NCBI RefSeq assembly: GCF_000485595.1 | Contig: NW_014577101.1 | Span: 214,761-245,283, forward strand | From: Priapulus caudatus | Taxonomy: Eukaryota; Priapulida; Priapulimorpha; Priapulimorphida; Priapulidae | DNA length: 30,523 bases | Direction of reading: 5' to 3' | In this document: piece after piece, positions 20,106 to 29,013 of the stretch | Numbering within the stretch: the stretch's first letter is position 1 | How the letters are laid out: each line of letters begins with the position of its first letter | Made by a program: the position numbers and the translations under genes | The notes under the pieces: model-generated | The model's database searches: none | Told to the model about the DNA's origin: nothing | What the model saw: only the letters and a program-made list of their open reading frames with translations

Positions 20106-20520
20106 CGCCATCATCTTCACTATGAATACCTAGCAAAAATATTGTTTATCATGTATTGACCTTACCATTACTGTTGCTGTTGTTATATTATTATTACATA
20201 TAAACAAGAGACACTGAATCTTTCCTCGTGTTGATACTCGATTGCGGACGTGTTAGAGGATAATGGCCTCTGTGAGGGGTTCGATTGTGATGAGCCAAGC
20301 TAGTGTATAAGCTTGAAGCACTTCAACAGCAGATGCGCGTGCGTGCGTGTCCATGAGGCATTGTCCACTCTCGTAGAACCCATTCCCCAAACCAGCTTGC
20401 CCCCAACCGCTTTCTACCCCCAATTGTCACTGGGATCAACTACTACCCCGCAGCCGCCCACCAGCGCCGCGCCACAGCGCCGTTGTCATCGTATTTTGCT
20501 ACAATGGTAGTAAATTGCCG
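20106..20520. other. Intergenic, part of an old dispersed repeat
   Basis: 20291-20320 shares 26 of 30 bases with 5212-5241 (TGAGC..AAGCTAGTGT core). A C-rich patch lies at 20380-20470. No supported gene. Confidence 0.5.
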
Positions 20521-21020
20521 GTTAGCCTGGCGCAAGACGACGGAGAGGGAAAGGGGGCGAGCGAGAAGGCGCCTGTGAACTCTGTGTTGCCCCCTTCCTC
20601 CCTGCTCGTGGGATTATGGGCAGATGTGCGAGGATGAGATGGACGAGAGAGAGAGAGAAGAGGAGAGCTGATCTTCTCTCGCGCACGAGCGCACTTCCGA
20701 GTATCGCCTAATCCGCGTTTTGTGCTTAACCGACCGAGCGGCAACGCGCCGACTGGACGCGCGGCGCGATTGAATTACGGCCGCTGACCACTGTCCGGAG
20801 GCGAGCAGCTGGGCAGCTGCCAGCGGCCGGCGGCGCGGAAGGTTTGTGCGCGCTCGCTCGACCGTTGTTTGTAACGCGTGTAACAATTAGGATTGCGTGT
20901 CCGTGGGCGTGGTAATTAAGGGGCGACCGGGCTGCGTGATACGTGCTACAGCTGCGTGTGTCGTCATCGGCGTGGCCGCTAGACCCGTCCCCGTGGGAAG
21001 AAGATGACTGGCCGGGTAAG
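20521..21020 (+). other. CpG-rich block, possible 5' gene end
   Basis: Distinctly GC- and CpG-rich compared with its flanks. It includes an ETS-like site CACTTCCG (20692-20699), a short GA run (20640-20668) and clustered CGGCC/GGCGCG words at 20755-20850. At 21004 an ATG with A at -3 opens M-T-G-R and meets CGG|GTAAGG at 21015/21016, a plausible splice donor. This would be a 4-codon first coding exon if real. No downstream exon can be recognised, so the idea rests on short motifs only. Confidence 0.25.
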
Positions 21021-21159
21021 GAGGAACCGGTGGCTAGCTCATCCTGTATTTATTCTGGTCGCATCTCACGGGCGACGTAACGCCGCGGGTTTGTGCTTAC
21101 AGACGGACCGAGGTATCGTTATGCTGTAACCGATGAGCTTTCAACCAGGCTGCGACAGT

Positions 21160-21188
21160 TACACAGACACACACACAGACACACGCAG

Positions 21189-21254
<66 letters not shown>
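21160..21254. repeat. (AC)n microsatellite
   Basis: An imperfect CA-rich lead-in from 21160, then 32 perfect AC units at 21191-21254, followed by a 9-G run near 21276. Confidence 0.96.
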
Positions 21255-21257
<3 letters not shown>

Positions 21258-21460
21258 CTAGCAGTATGTGGAAGGGGGGGGGCGCTTATTTCAGAGTTAT
21301 CCCCTTTCGCCGGCTCTACCACACACTGTCCCGATATCGTTTATTTTACAATTGTCATGACATGTGCGAAACATAATACATCGATATTCGCGCGCATTTA
21401 CATAATTTCATTGGCATTATAAACTCCAAGCTCATCGCGTGAAGAAATGGAAGAAGATGG
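21255..21460. other. Intergenic, no recognisable feature
   Basis: Unique sequence between the AC array and the palindrome. Nothing recognised. Confidence 0.5.
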
Positions 21461-21473
21461 TATCATATTATCG

Positions 21474-21512
21474 GGAGTGTATAATATAGAGTCTATAATT
21501 ATTATACACTCC
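21474..21512. repeat. Palindrome with 13-bp perfect stem
   Basis: GGAGTGTATAATA (21474-21486) is the exact reverse complement of TATTATACACTCC (21500-21512), with a 13-nt loop. It is followed by TGCATGATGTTATG. A weaker relative with the same right-hand sequence (CACTC then TGATGTTATG) occurs at 26619-26678. Either a stem-loop or the remains of a small foldback element. No U run follows, so it is not a transcription terminator. Confidence 0.85.
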
Positions 21513-21769
21513 TGCATGATGTTATGAAACAAGGCGTTAATATATTATGAAGTTATAACGTACCCGTTACATAGCGCCGACGTTCATATGAGATTCCGCC
21601 TCGCTTACTGATAACAAATTTATTTCGCAGCAGAGTGTAACAGCACCAAATTTATGTCGACGAGTGTAACAATTAGCTGGAAGTATCGGATTATGTTGAA
21701 ATTACGCTTCATAAGCAACGCTTTTATTTGCATAGTGGCGGGCGTAAAAACTGCGGCGCTCTCCCATCC

Positions 21770-21771
<2 letters not shown>

Positions 21772-21850
<79 letters not shown>

Positions 21851-21867
21851 CTACTACTACTACTACT
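21772..21867. repeat. (CA)n then (CTA)n compound microsatellite
   Basis: About 38 CA units (21772-21848) run directly into (CTA)n (21848-21867). Minus-strand ORFs reading poly-V/C are artefacts. Confidence 0.96.
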
Positions 21868-22530
21868 GCGACTACTGGAACGAAATCCGTATCTCGATAC
21901 TATAGCAACTCTAAGCATCCATCGACGGCGGTTGCTTATGAAAGACATTACCAGTGCCTCCTCCTTCCCCCCGACTATGGAAATCAGCAGCAATTATTGC
22001 ACAAGGGTTTCGTTGCGTTGCAGTGATAACTATATAATGACCTGTCGGAATTTTGCTCGTGTTGTTGAATTTCTGTAAAAAAAAAGGTTACTTTTGCATT
22101 CCCAGACAGATCGGCGCAAAGACTTCCATGTTCGCTGAGGGTGTTTTTTCGCGGACCTATATACATGAAGCGATCAGTGTTTAATACTATAATTGCAGTG
22201 ACCATGAACCACTGAGAGGCATAGTGGAAAAACACGACTCGCTTCGTGAAATGGCGTTAGAACTGCTTGTGAGTAAAGCTGCGCACACGATTCAGGGCAC
22301 AATGGCTGCAACACTAGCTGCCGTTGAGCTACGGATGATAGATCCATATGTAAAGTTGTAAAATATTATTTATATGCACTCGGCCGTCTTTAGAAACAAG
22401 CTGCGGTGTAATATAAAGAATTATTGGTCATTTGAAGCATCGTCAATAAATCTGCCAATTCAAACACTAAAATCAAGTTATTTGCAAATGAATGCTGCGT
22501 GATATAGTTATTATAGTAAAATTATATATT
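21868..22530. other. Intergenic, no recognisable gene
   Basis: Unique sequence. Short ORFs only, without recognisable motifs. The stretch becomes AT-rich after 22340. Confidence 0.55.
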
Positions 22531-22565
22531 TTAAATAAATAAATAAATATAAATATTATATATAT
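22531..22565. repeat. (AAAT)n and TA tract
   Basis: TTAAATAAATAAATAAATAT followed by TATTATATATAT. A short AT-rich simple repeat. Confidence 0.85.
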
Positions 22566-22721
22566 GGTCCGTACAACGCAGGTTCGTGTTGGCGAGTGAT
22601 GGCGACAGTACGCGGAACGACGCCGCGTTTCAGGCGCGCTAACCGCAAACGGATTCTGACAACGAAAATATCCGCGGTGTCGGTTATTATACTAATAACT
22701 AACTACTCGCGTGCTGCGTAT

Positions 22722-22742
22722 AAATATATATATATATATATA
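22722..22742. repeat. (TA)n microsatellite
   Basis: A short TA run after TAAATATATA. Unlike 9347 and 14211, no copy of the 76-bp repeat precedes it. Confidence 0.85.
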
Positions 22743-22800
22743 GTGAAGTGTGCGATTGCCGTGCCAATCCGGCTGCCGCGTCTCGCTACTCGCGGAGAGA

Positions 22801-23118
22801 AGTGAGAGTGTGAAACAGAGAGGAAGAGAGAGAGAGAGAGAGAGAAAGAGAGAAGGAGCGAAAGAAAGTGAGAGGTAAACTAAGAGGAAATGTGCGAGAA
22901 AGAGAGATAGTGAGAGAAAGTGGGAAAGCAATAAAGAGCGAAAGCTAGTGATCGTGAAGTAGAGCGAGCTAGAGAAAGTCAGTGAGAGAGAGAAAGGGAA
23001 AGAAAGAGAGAGAGAGAGGAGAGAGTGAGAGCGAGAGAGACGAGGGAGAAAGAAAAAAAGAGAAAGAGTGCTCGAGCGAGACAGTTAGAGAGAGGGTGAG
23101 AGTGAGAGAGAGAGAGCT
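22801..23118. repeat. Long imperfect (GA)n purine tract
   Basis: GA/GAAA-rich sequence with purines on the plus strand, broken at 22860-22975 by more varied bases. Same class as 13017-13455. E/R/K-rich plus and S/L/F-rich minus ORFs are artefacts. Confidence 0.9.
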
Positions 23119-23289
23119 ACCACACACGCACACACGCGTACGCTCGAAATTGCTTCTTCGCTTCGCCAAGTGTAATGCACACTGATCGTTGGAACTCAGT
23201 CTTCAATGATGCTGCGTCTAGCCAGGCAGTGTCCCAGACATTTCTCTCCCACATTTGCAAATCATATGCGAACAGCAAGATCTTCTACA
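23119..23289. other. Intergenic, no recognisable feature
   Basis: Unique sequence between the GA tract and the TAAT-rich block. No supported feature. Confidence 0.45.
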
Positions 23290-23610
23290 CAATTTGCGCG
23301 GTGATGTTGACGTTAATTAATGTTAATGATGGGTAGCCGCACAACGATGCCGCATTTTTAATTAACATTCCTGCTTTTAATTCTTGATGCTTCTTCGTTA
23401 ATTCTTGTTTAATCTGCCATGATGGCGTCCAATCGTTTCACGTCGAACGATATAGCAGGGAGTTTATGTTTCTAATTAAAATAATCATAAGGTTCTAACT
23501 TCTAGAACACTTAGTCAGGCATGGCAATAACGCTTCGGAAGCGGTGTATATCTACCATAATAGTCACGCGATTAACATCATCTAGGTCGTATTAATTAAA
23601 AATGCCTATT
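23290..23610. promoter_or_regulatory. Cluster of TAAT/ATTA cores, possible homeodomain-bound element
   Basis: Many TAAT/ATTA cores occur in about 320 nt of otherwise high-complexity sequence, including several TTAATTAA/TAATTA sites (about 23315, 23360, 23475 and 23592). A 14-bp word GCATTTTTAATTAA at 23352-23365 recurs inverted at 23592-23605. TAATTA is the general homeodomain core. AT-rich sequence gives some of these by chance, so this is only a suggestion. Confidence 0.2.
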
Positions 23611-24197
23611 GCGTTTTACTTAGTAATGGCCTCTTTCGATTCTCGTCGCCGGCGCATCCACGAAACAATGAGTAAGTGAATTCTTGGAACACGGCATTTT
23701 CATCTAGTACGCCAAATTTAAATATTTGAACTACTCTCTATAATGCACTCAACTTCGCTGAGCACGCACACACGCAGAAACACATATTTCTCTAAATTCT
23801 CTGAGTACCATTACTCGATTAAAACGAATTCTATTCTGAGCGCCGCAAAATGAACTTCTTGGAAAGGGGACGTTTAGTTATACACGCTAAGGTATTCATA
23901 ATAAAACGGCACACAACGGCGCATAGTTAGAAACTGCATCCGGAACAAATGCACGTTCTTTGATGTGGCTTTGAAGTCGCTATGATTTTACACGAAGCCA
24001 CTTCGCGAATCCTCGCACATCCGCCTCTTTTTCGCCACAGTTTGAAATCCGCATTTAGTAATCGAGCTCGCTTCGGCGGTTACGTCACTACCGATTGAAG
24101 CCATGCCGAATATCTCGCTATCTCACGTGCTAATCTCAGGCAGTTACGCCGACGACAGTGACGTCGGTAGTTCGCTAGTAACAACATGCATCAGCAT
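23611..24197. other. Intergenic, no recognisable feature
   Basis: Unique sequence, AT-rich early and CpG-rich after about 24000. Nothing supported. Confidence 0.55.
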
Positions 24198-24424
24198 GCG
24201 CGCGCAGCGAGTTTTTAAATCGTTGGATAGCGATTGAAAGATAGGACGGTAACTGATGGTGACGTAGGATGGTGACTGATTAGGGTTAGGGTTAGGGTTA
24301 GAGTTAGGGTTAGGGTTAGGATTAGGATTAGGGTTAGGGTTAGGGTTAGGGGCAGGGTATTAAAGCACGAATAATTTATCAATCTTCAGTCGCCATCCTA
24401 CGATTTAAAAACTCGCGCGCGCGC
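24198..24424. mobile_element. Inverted repeat enclosing telomeric repeats
   Basis: The left arm 24198-24237 and the right arm 24386-24424 are inverted copies sharing CGAGTTTTTAAATCGT and a following GGAT.GCGA.TGA, with a few mismatches and one indel. The tract between holds two more degenerate copies of the inner arm word (24241-24256 and 24264-24279) and then the TTAGGG block. The layout resembles a foldback or MITE-like element that carries telomere-like repeats, or a hairpin product of break repair. No transposase is present and the arms continue into GC repeats, so exact ends and any target duplication cannot be set. Confidence 0.5.
24280..24352 (+). repeat. Interstitial telomeric repeat (TTAGGG)n
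   Basis: Twelve hexamers of TTAGGG type, nine canonical, with TTAGAG once and TTAGGA-type variants twice. It is interstitial, with unique sequence on both sides. TTAGGG is the common metazoan telomere unit outside most arthropods and nematodes. The G-rich strand could form a G-quadruplex. Confidence 0.95.
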
Positions 24425-24429
24425 AGTCG

Positions 24430-24720
24430 CAGCGTTACACGCACGACGTATATAGCGTTGCAATGCGACAAGACAATGATCGATCATACAACAACACACT
24501 GAAAGCGCACATACGCGCTGTAACGCGGCGGGACAACGCTTACACATGCACGCACGCACAAATGCACAAACGCCCGAACGCCCGAACGCACGCTAAGGCC
24601 GTCGCCCACCTACGCATGCGCGCACGCTAAGGCCGTCGCTCACCTACGCACGCGCGCACACACAGACGCTCTCACGCACGCACACGCACGCACGCGGCGC
24701 GCAAACACGCGACGAAGCAA
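24430..24720. repeat. Degenerate ACGC-rich tract with a 34-bp tandem duplication
   Basis: CACG/ACGC words throughout. Within it a 34-bp unit starting GCACGCTAAGGCCGTCGC occurs twice in direct tandem (24588-24621 and 24622-24655), differing at two positions. Confidence 0.8.
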
Positions 24721-25433
24721 TAGTCTCGCGCGTCTACGCGATGAATCTACGGCGCTACACATACACTATCGAGTAGCGAGTAACTATTGCACCTCCGCGC
24801 TCGAACAGATTAGGTAAACCAAGCCGTAGTCTACCATCGACGATTGTTCGCCGCACGCTTTTTGATGCTCGGCGCATTGAAACTAATATTGCGGCGCGCC
24901 GACGCTGAGTAAATACACGCACGGCCCACTGACGACGCAGCATCAGCGCCCCTGCTTCGTTTTTACAGCTTTTGATGTTGACTCATTTCGCCGCACGACT
25001 TCACCGCGCCGCGACGTGGGCCTGCTATTTTCGTAAGAAGTGTCGTCGTCGCGAAGTGCTACTATCGCCGCGAACATCTCGTCGGCCGCATTATCGAATT
25101 ATGAAATGATAATATTTGGCTTCGCATTAATATGCTGCTGAGCGCGCGGCGACGGCGACGATGCGGGCTGGCGCAGCGGCAGCTGCCGGAGCCTCTTCCT
25201 GCCAGCAGCCGAGACCCGGTGACAACTGACGTAGTGCGATGCCAGCCAACCGACAACATCGCGCGCGCCGTTTTACCGCTGACAATTCCCCCCGTCTTAC
25301 GGAACCGTTTTTGATAGGTTATAACGATTTTGCGCTTTTTGTCGGTCTTGCGCGAGCCCTGGCGATTTTCCGTGTAAGAAGCTCTCTCGCGCGCTCCGCA
25401 TTATGTACGTACGTACGCGCGACTGCTCGGGAA
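24721..25433. other. CpG-rich region upstream of candidate promoter
   Basis: Very CpG-rich, unique sequence. Overlapping R/A-rich ORFs (24755-25442, both strands) come from composition. It would be the proximal upstream region of the candidate promoter at 25434-25495. Confidence 0.45.
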
Positions 25434-25443
25434 GTCACGTGAC
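25434..25443. promoter_or_regulatory. Palindromic E-box GTCACGTGAC
   Basis: A perfect 10-bp palindrome identical to the consensus called CLEAR, bound by bHLH-Zip factors of the MiT/TFE and USF type. It lies 16 nt upstream of a TATA-like box, a typical proximal promoter position. Binding is inferred from the motif alone. Confidence 0.4.
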
Positions 25444-25459
25444 CATGTCCGGCGGTAGC

Positions 25460-25495
25460 TATTAAAACGCGGCGAGAGAGGCGCTACGTTACATC
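25460..25495 (+). promoter_or_regulatory. Candidate core promoter: TATTAAAA and initiator TTACATC
   Basis: TATTAAAA starts at 25460. TTACATC at 25489-25495 fits the initiator consensus YYANWYY at every position, with +1 at A 25491. The first T of the TATA-like box is then at -31, the usual spacing. No RGWYV downstream element is seen at +28 (bases TGCTG). The combination with the E-box and the donor downstream is the best functional signal in the window. Confidence 0.4.
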
Positions 25496-25654
25496 AACTT
25501 GTTCAACAAGAGGCGTTTGCTGCGCCGTTGGTCCGGAAAACCAGATAATCGTGTGCTATCGACGCCCGAGCCCGACAAACTAGGCGACTCGTGCGCGTCG
25601 GGAAGTGACGACGAGCGAACGGATTTCTCGCAAGTCGACCGTCGACACGCTGCC
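25491..25654 (+). other. Candidate first exon, 5' UTR, ending in splice donor
   Basis: From the predicted start to 25654 there is no ATG in any frame. Then GTAAGT (25655-25660) matches the donor consensus exactly. This is what a spliced, non-coding first exon looks like. One frame is open from 25466 through the whole stretch and reads a charged, polar peptide with R-R-L-L-R-R and S-D-D-E-R-T-D. So it could instead be an internal coding exon, or the openness may follow from high GC. Downstream, simple repeats and unique sequence to the window end would be intron 1. No later exon was recognised. Confidence 0.35.
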
Positions 25655-25779
25655 GTAAGTTTCGTCGTCCGTTCGCTTTGCTTGCCAGGTTGTCTGTCTT
25701 TCGGTTTTCGGAGAGGCGACATGTGGTCGCATGACACACGCATGCAAAGACAACTACGCTGGCTTGCGTCCGTGTATCG

Positions 25780-25890
25780 TCTCTCTCACTCGCGCGCTCT
25801 TTCTATATATCTCTTGCACGCGCTCTGTCTCTCTCACTCTCTCGCTCTCTCTTTCTCTTTCTCGATCTCTCGCTCTCTCTCGCTCTCTCA

Positions 25891-25940
<50 letters not shown>
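25780..25940. repeat. (CT)n pyrimidine tract
   Basis: Imperfect CTCT/CTCG-rich sequence ending in an unbroken (CT)n to 25940. S/L-rich plus and E/R-rich minus ORFs here are artefacts. The end of this tract and the next 18 nt are duplicated at 29068-29095. Confidence 0.92.
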
Positions 25941-25944
<4 letters not shown>

Positions 25945-25957
25945 CAGTTTGGCTCGC
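25930..25957 (+). repeat. Microsatellite-flank repeat, copy 1
   Basis: (CT)n followed by TTACACAGTTTGGCTCGC, 28 nt identical to 29068-29095. The 18 non-repetitive bases are too long for a chance match in a window of this size. A TG-rich tract follows on the right, whereas copy 2 has GT repeats on the left. Confidence 0.75.
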
Positions 25958-26023
25958 TTGTGTGTATGTGTTTGTTTGTGGTGTGTGTGTATGTGTATGT
26001 GCATGCATGTGTGTGTGCATATG
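25958..26023. repeat. TG-rich tract
   Basis: TGTGTATG, TTTGTTTG and GTGTGTGT words with ATGCATG near the right end. An imperfect GT microsatellite. Confidence 0.8.
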
Positions 26024-26426
26024 TCTGACCATACTCGCAGCACTGAAAACGAAGTAATACCCCACCCACCTCTCACGCCAACGGGCTTTCGGTGACGAAT
26101 GGCATGGAGGAAGTGTAATGTAATATACATCGTGAGTCATTTACAGTTGCGCCTCTAATGCGCGCCAGCATCATTCAGTGTTGTTCTTAATCCAGGATGT
26201 TGCGAGGGTCGAGCTCGGCACTTCGTTATATACGGTTCCGCGCGAAGCGCGCGCTTACTAAGAAAGGCGTTGCCGTTTAAAAGAGTAGATAGACGGTCCG
26301 GTCTCCCACAGAGTCGCAGGCAGTTTTTCGTGAGTATACCTTAATTATGGGGTTAGAGGCCGAACCGAAGCTGTTATAATGCTAGCATATGCATGTGTTT
26401 GTAGTTCGTACGTAAATTTTCGACTT
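26024..26426. other. Intergenic or intronic, no recognisable feature
   Basis: Unique sequence. A short GC hairpin-like CGCGCGAAGCGCGCGC lies near 26240. Confidence 0.5.
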
Positions 26427-26526
26427 TTCTTCTCTTTCTCCATCTCCCCGCTCTATCTCTTTTCCTCTCTCCCTATCTCTGCTCTCTCCCTCTCTTGCTG
26501 TCTCTCTCTCTCTGCCCCCGTCTCTG
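26427..26526. repeat. CT-rich tract
   Basis: Imperfect pyrimidine sequence (CTCT, CCCT, TATCTC words) with only a few perfect CT units. Confidence 0.8.
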
Positions 26527-26618
26527 CCTATTCATCCACGATAAAGGGTCTGGAGTCGATCATATACGTCTTGATAGGTTGCAAGAGTTGCAATTATGCG
26601 TTGAAAAAAAAGTTTCCA

Positions 26619-26678
26619 TGATGTTATTAGGAGTGAGATCTATCTATCTATCTATTATTATTCACTCTTGATGTTATG
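26619..26678. repeat. Foldback-like segment with 9-bp direct repeats
   Basis: TGATGTTAT at 26619-26627 and 26669-26677 flanks 41 nt whose ends are GGAGTGA and TCACTCT (inverted), with (TCTA)n in the middle. The right half resembles that of the palindrome at 21474-21526. This could be a tiny foldback element with a target duplication, or coincidence around a TCTA microsatellite. Confidence 0.4.
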
Positions 26679-27471
26679 TCACACATCCATATATACGCGC
26701 GCATACATTACGTACATACCCCCGTACAATCAGTGTCATCCGGATTTCCCCCACTCTAAAAGGTTTTGTTTTCTCGGTTGTAATAAGAAATCTCACAGCA
26801 GCGATGTTTCTCACTGACGCTCCACAGCACGCTTTGTTTTTAAATTGCATTAAGATCTCCGTATCCGACGCGCTTTCGCTGACGCGGTGAAATGGAAATA
26901 TTACGTTGAAATCACTTTCTGCAATAGCTGAATTTTTAGCAGGAATTATTGCGGGAGAGGGTCACCCAACCGCTTCTGTGTTTGGCAGGTACTATTTTTG
27001 GTCTGTGTGTAAGTGCAGTAATTCGGCGTTAACGCTTATATCGTAAACGGGTTTAATATCGTGTCGTTAGGACATTTGGTTTCGAAGCTCTAGGGGATTA
27101 ATGTACGTTGATAACCATCGCGTGAACCCATAAAAGCTCACTGTATGCGATACATAACCCTCGAAAAGAACACTGAATCAGCACGCACGCGAGCAGACCT
27201 AGACTATTATATTTACATCGATTGCCGTCCCGTACGGTCCGAGAATCGTCGCGAAAATTGTTTTTCGAGAATGGCGATGCTGGCAGAGAATCCAGACTAG
27301 TTAGACATCCATTCTGCCATACTGCTGCCTTTGATCAGTTGAGTGGTCATAGCTATAGCCGTGCGCTCCGTGTGTGCGATCGTATTGCTACGTTTGGCGA
27401 TGAATACTGGAGCTCACGTGATGGAAGCTGATCTCGTGCGTAAGCCTCGATAGCACCCTGCCTCCGGATAC
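26679..27471. other. Intergenic or intronic, no recognisable feature
   Basis: Unique sequence. The 69-residue ORF at 27222-27431 has no recognisable motif. Confidence 0.5.
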
Positions 27472-27585
27472 GTAGACTTGTCACACATCCCTACCCCCTC
27501 ACACGTAGACTGGTCACACATCCCTGCCCCCTCACACGTAGACTGGTCACACATCCCTGCCCCCTCACACGTAGACTGGTCACAT
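27472..27585 (+). repeat. 33-bp minisatellite, three units plus partial
   Basis: Units start at 27472, 27505 and 27538 (GTAGACTGGTCACACATCCC type), with a 15-nt partial at 27571. Units differ at two positions at most. The unit ends in TCACAC, and the pentanucleotide array begins exactly where the fourth unit breaks off in TCACAT. Confidence 0.95.
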
Positions 27586-27959
27586 ATCACATCACATCAC
27601 ATCACATCACATCACATCACATCACATCACATCACATCACATCACATCACATCACATCACATCACATCACATCACATCACGTCACATCACATCACATCAC
27701 ATCACATCACATCACATCACATCACATCACATCACATCACATCACATCACATCATATCACATCATATCTTATCATTTCATATCATATCATATCATATCAT
27801 ATCATATCATATCATATCATATCATATCATATCATATCACTTCATATCTTATCATTTAATATCATATCATATCATATCATATAATATTATATCATATCAT
27901 ATCATATCATATCATATCATATCATATCATATCATATCATATCATATCATATCATATCA
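27584..27959. repeat. Pentanucleotide array (ATCAC)n then (ATCAT)n
   Basis: About 75 five-base units. The first half is almost pure ATCAC and the second half ATCAT, with a sharp change near 27755. A variant block (CTTATCATTT) occurs twice about 79 nt apart, showing block duplication. The S/H/I/T/Y-rich ORF of 168 residues is its translation: five bases per unit gives a 5-residue repeat with no stop. Confidence 0.96.
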
Positions 27960-29013
27960 AGCCTATTATACAAGGCGTATATAATCGAGAGACAGCCGCA
28001 TATCATGTGCCTCTTATAGGATGATATCATATTAACAGTTGCATACACACGCATCGTCAATCATTCCTACGATGAATTAATTAAGCGTGTTAAGAGTGAG
28101 CTGTCTCTTGTATATATGCCGAGGCACGATAGTATTAATTAGTCAATTTTCCGTACTCTTTAGACGAACAGCTGGCACGTGTGATTGTGGGTGCCTCACC
28201 GGATGCTCCCAAGTATATGTCTTCACAAATGTCAAACGTACACCCCCAACCATTTGAGAAGCCAAGCCTTTCTGTCTTCATCGGGGTATTAAAATCCAGC
28301 AGAGTTTTTCGCTTCGGTTTTTAGAGACGGCCAGAGGCGCGCACGTACGTAATATCATTGACAGTCGAACCGGATGTCATAAAATAAAGCGGGTTTCTGG
28401 TGTGCGGTCACATGAGCTGTTGCTCGTACTTTAGTATTCGTTCGTGCTGAGCAGGCAGATAGAGATCTCAACCCGTTTTTAGCCGGCGATGCATGCATGC
28501 GCGCATAGCGGAGTAGACTGCTTAGCAAAAGCAAACGACTCATCATGTCTGCCGTCATTCGGCCAACTGTTGAATATCATAACGTACGAGAAAAGCATAG
28601 AAAAGCACCAGCTCCGCCGAGCGTAGTATAGCTGTTACGTGTGCACGCATCACGCGCATAAATACGTTTGTTCTTCTTTCGTCTGCTGCGTGCCGTCCGT
28701 GCGCTAGTATTTCCAACTATATACGTCGGCGCATCTACTACGTCTTACTATCCTTTCGGTTTCCCCCTTCCCCACCAACTTACGCCGTTTTGTTCGACAG
28801 CAATGCCTCAGCGTGTTCGTGGCGGAGATTGGCGTCTATTGCTGGTGGTGAAGAGGCGGGTAATCGGTGGCCTTAGCGCAACATGTCCTCGATCTGCCAA
28901 GAGGCAGGCAGTCCCATGCAGGCGTCGTTAGAGATGTTTGGAATTGATGTTTGGAATTTCTGCGCGAGAATGTGTCGATTACAGGCGTCGATGTGCGAGC
29001 GAACCTATATACT

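Noticed and set aside
20276-20288. GGGTTCGATTGTG as a B box
   Set aside because: The last positions do not fit and no A box precedes it.
21474-21512. Hairpin as an intrinsic terminator
   Set aside because: AT-rich stem without a following T run, and the genome is eukaryotic.
24280-24352. TTAGGG block as a true chromosome end
   Set aside because: Unique sequence continues for kilobases on both sides, the array is only 12 units and it contains variants.
25499-26095. 198-residue ORF as a protein gene
   Set aside because: It starts at TTG, runs past a consensus splice donor at 25655 and ends in the CT/TG microsatellite. Only its first part is plausible exon.
27472-27585. 33-bp repeats as a CRISPR array
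   Set aside because: Units are head-to-tail with no spacers, in a eukaryotic context.
27478-27984. 168-residue S-H-H-I-T type ORF
   Set aside because: Direct translation of the 33-bp and 5-bp tandem repeats, with no ordinary protein sequence on either side.
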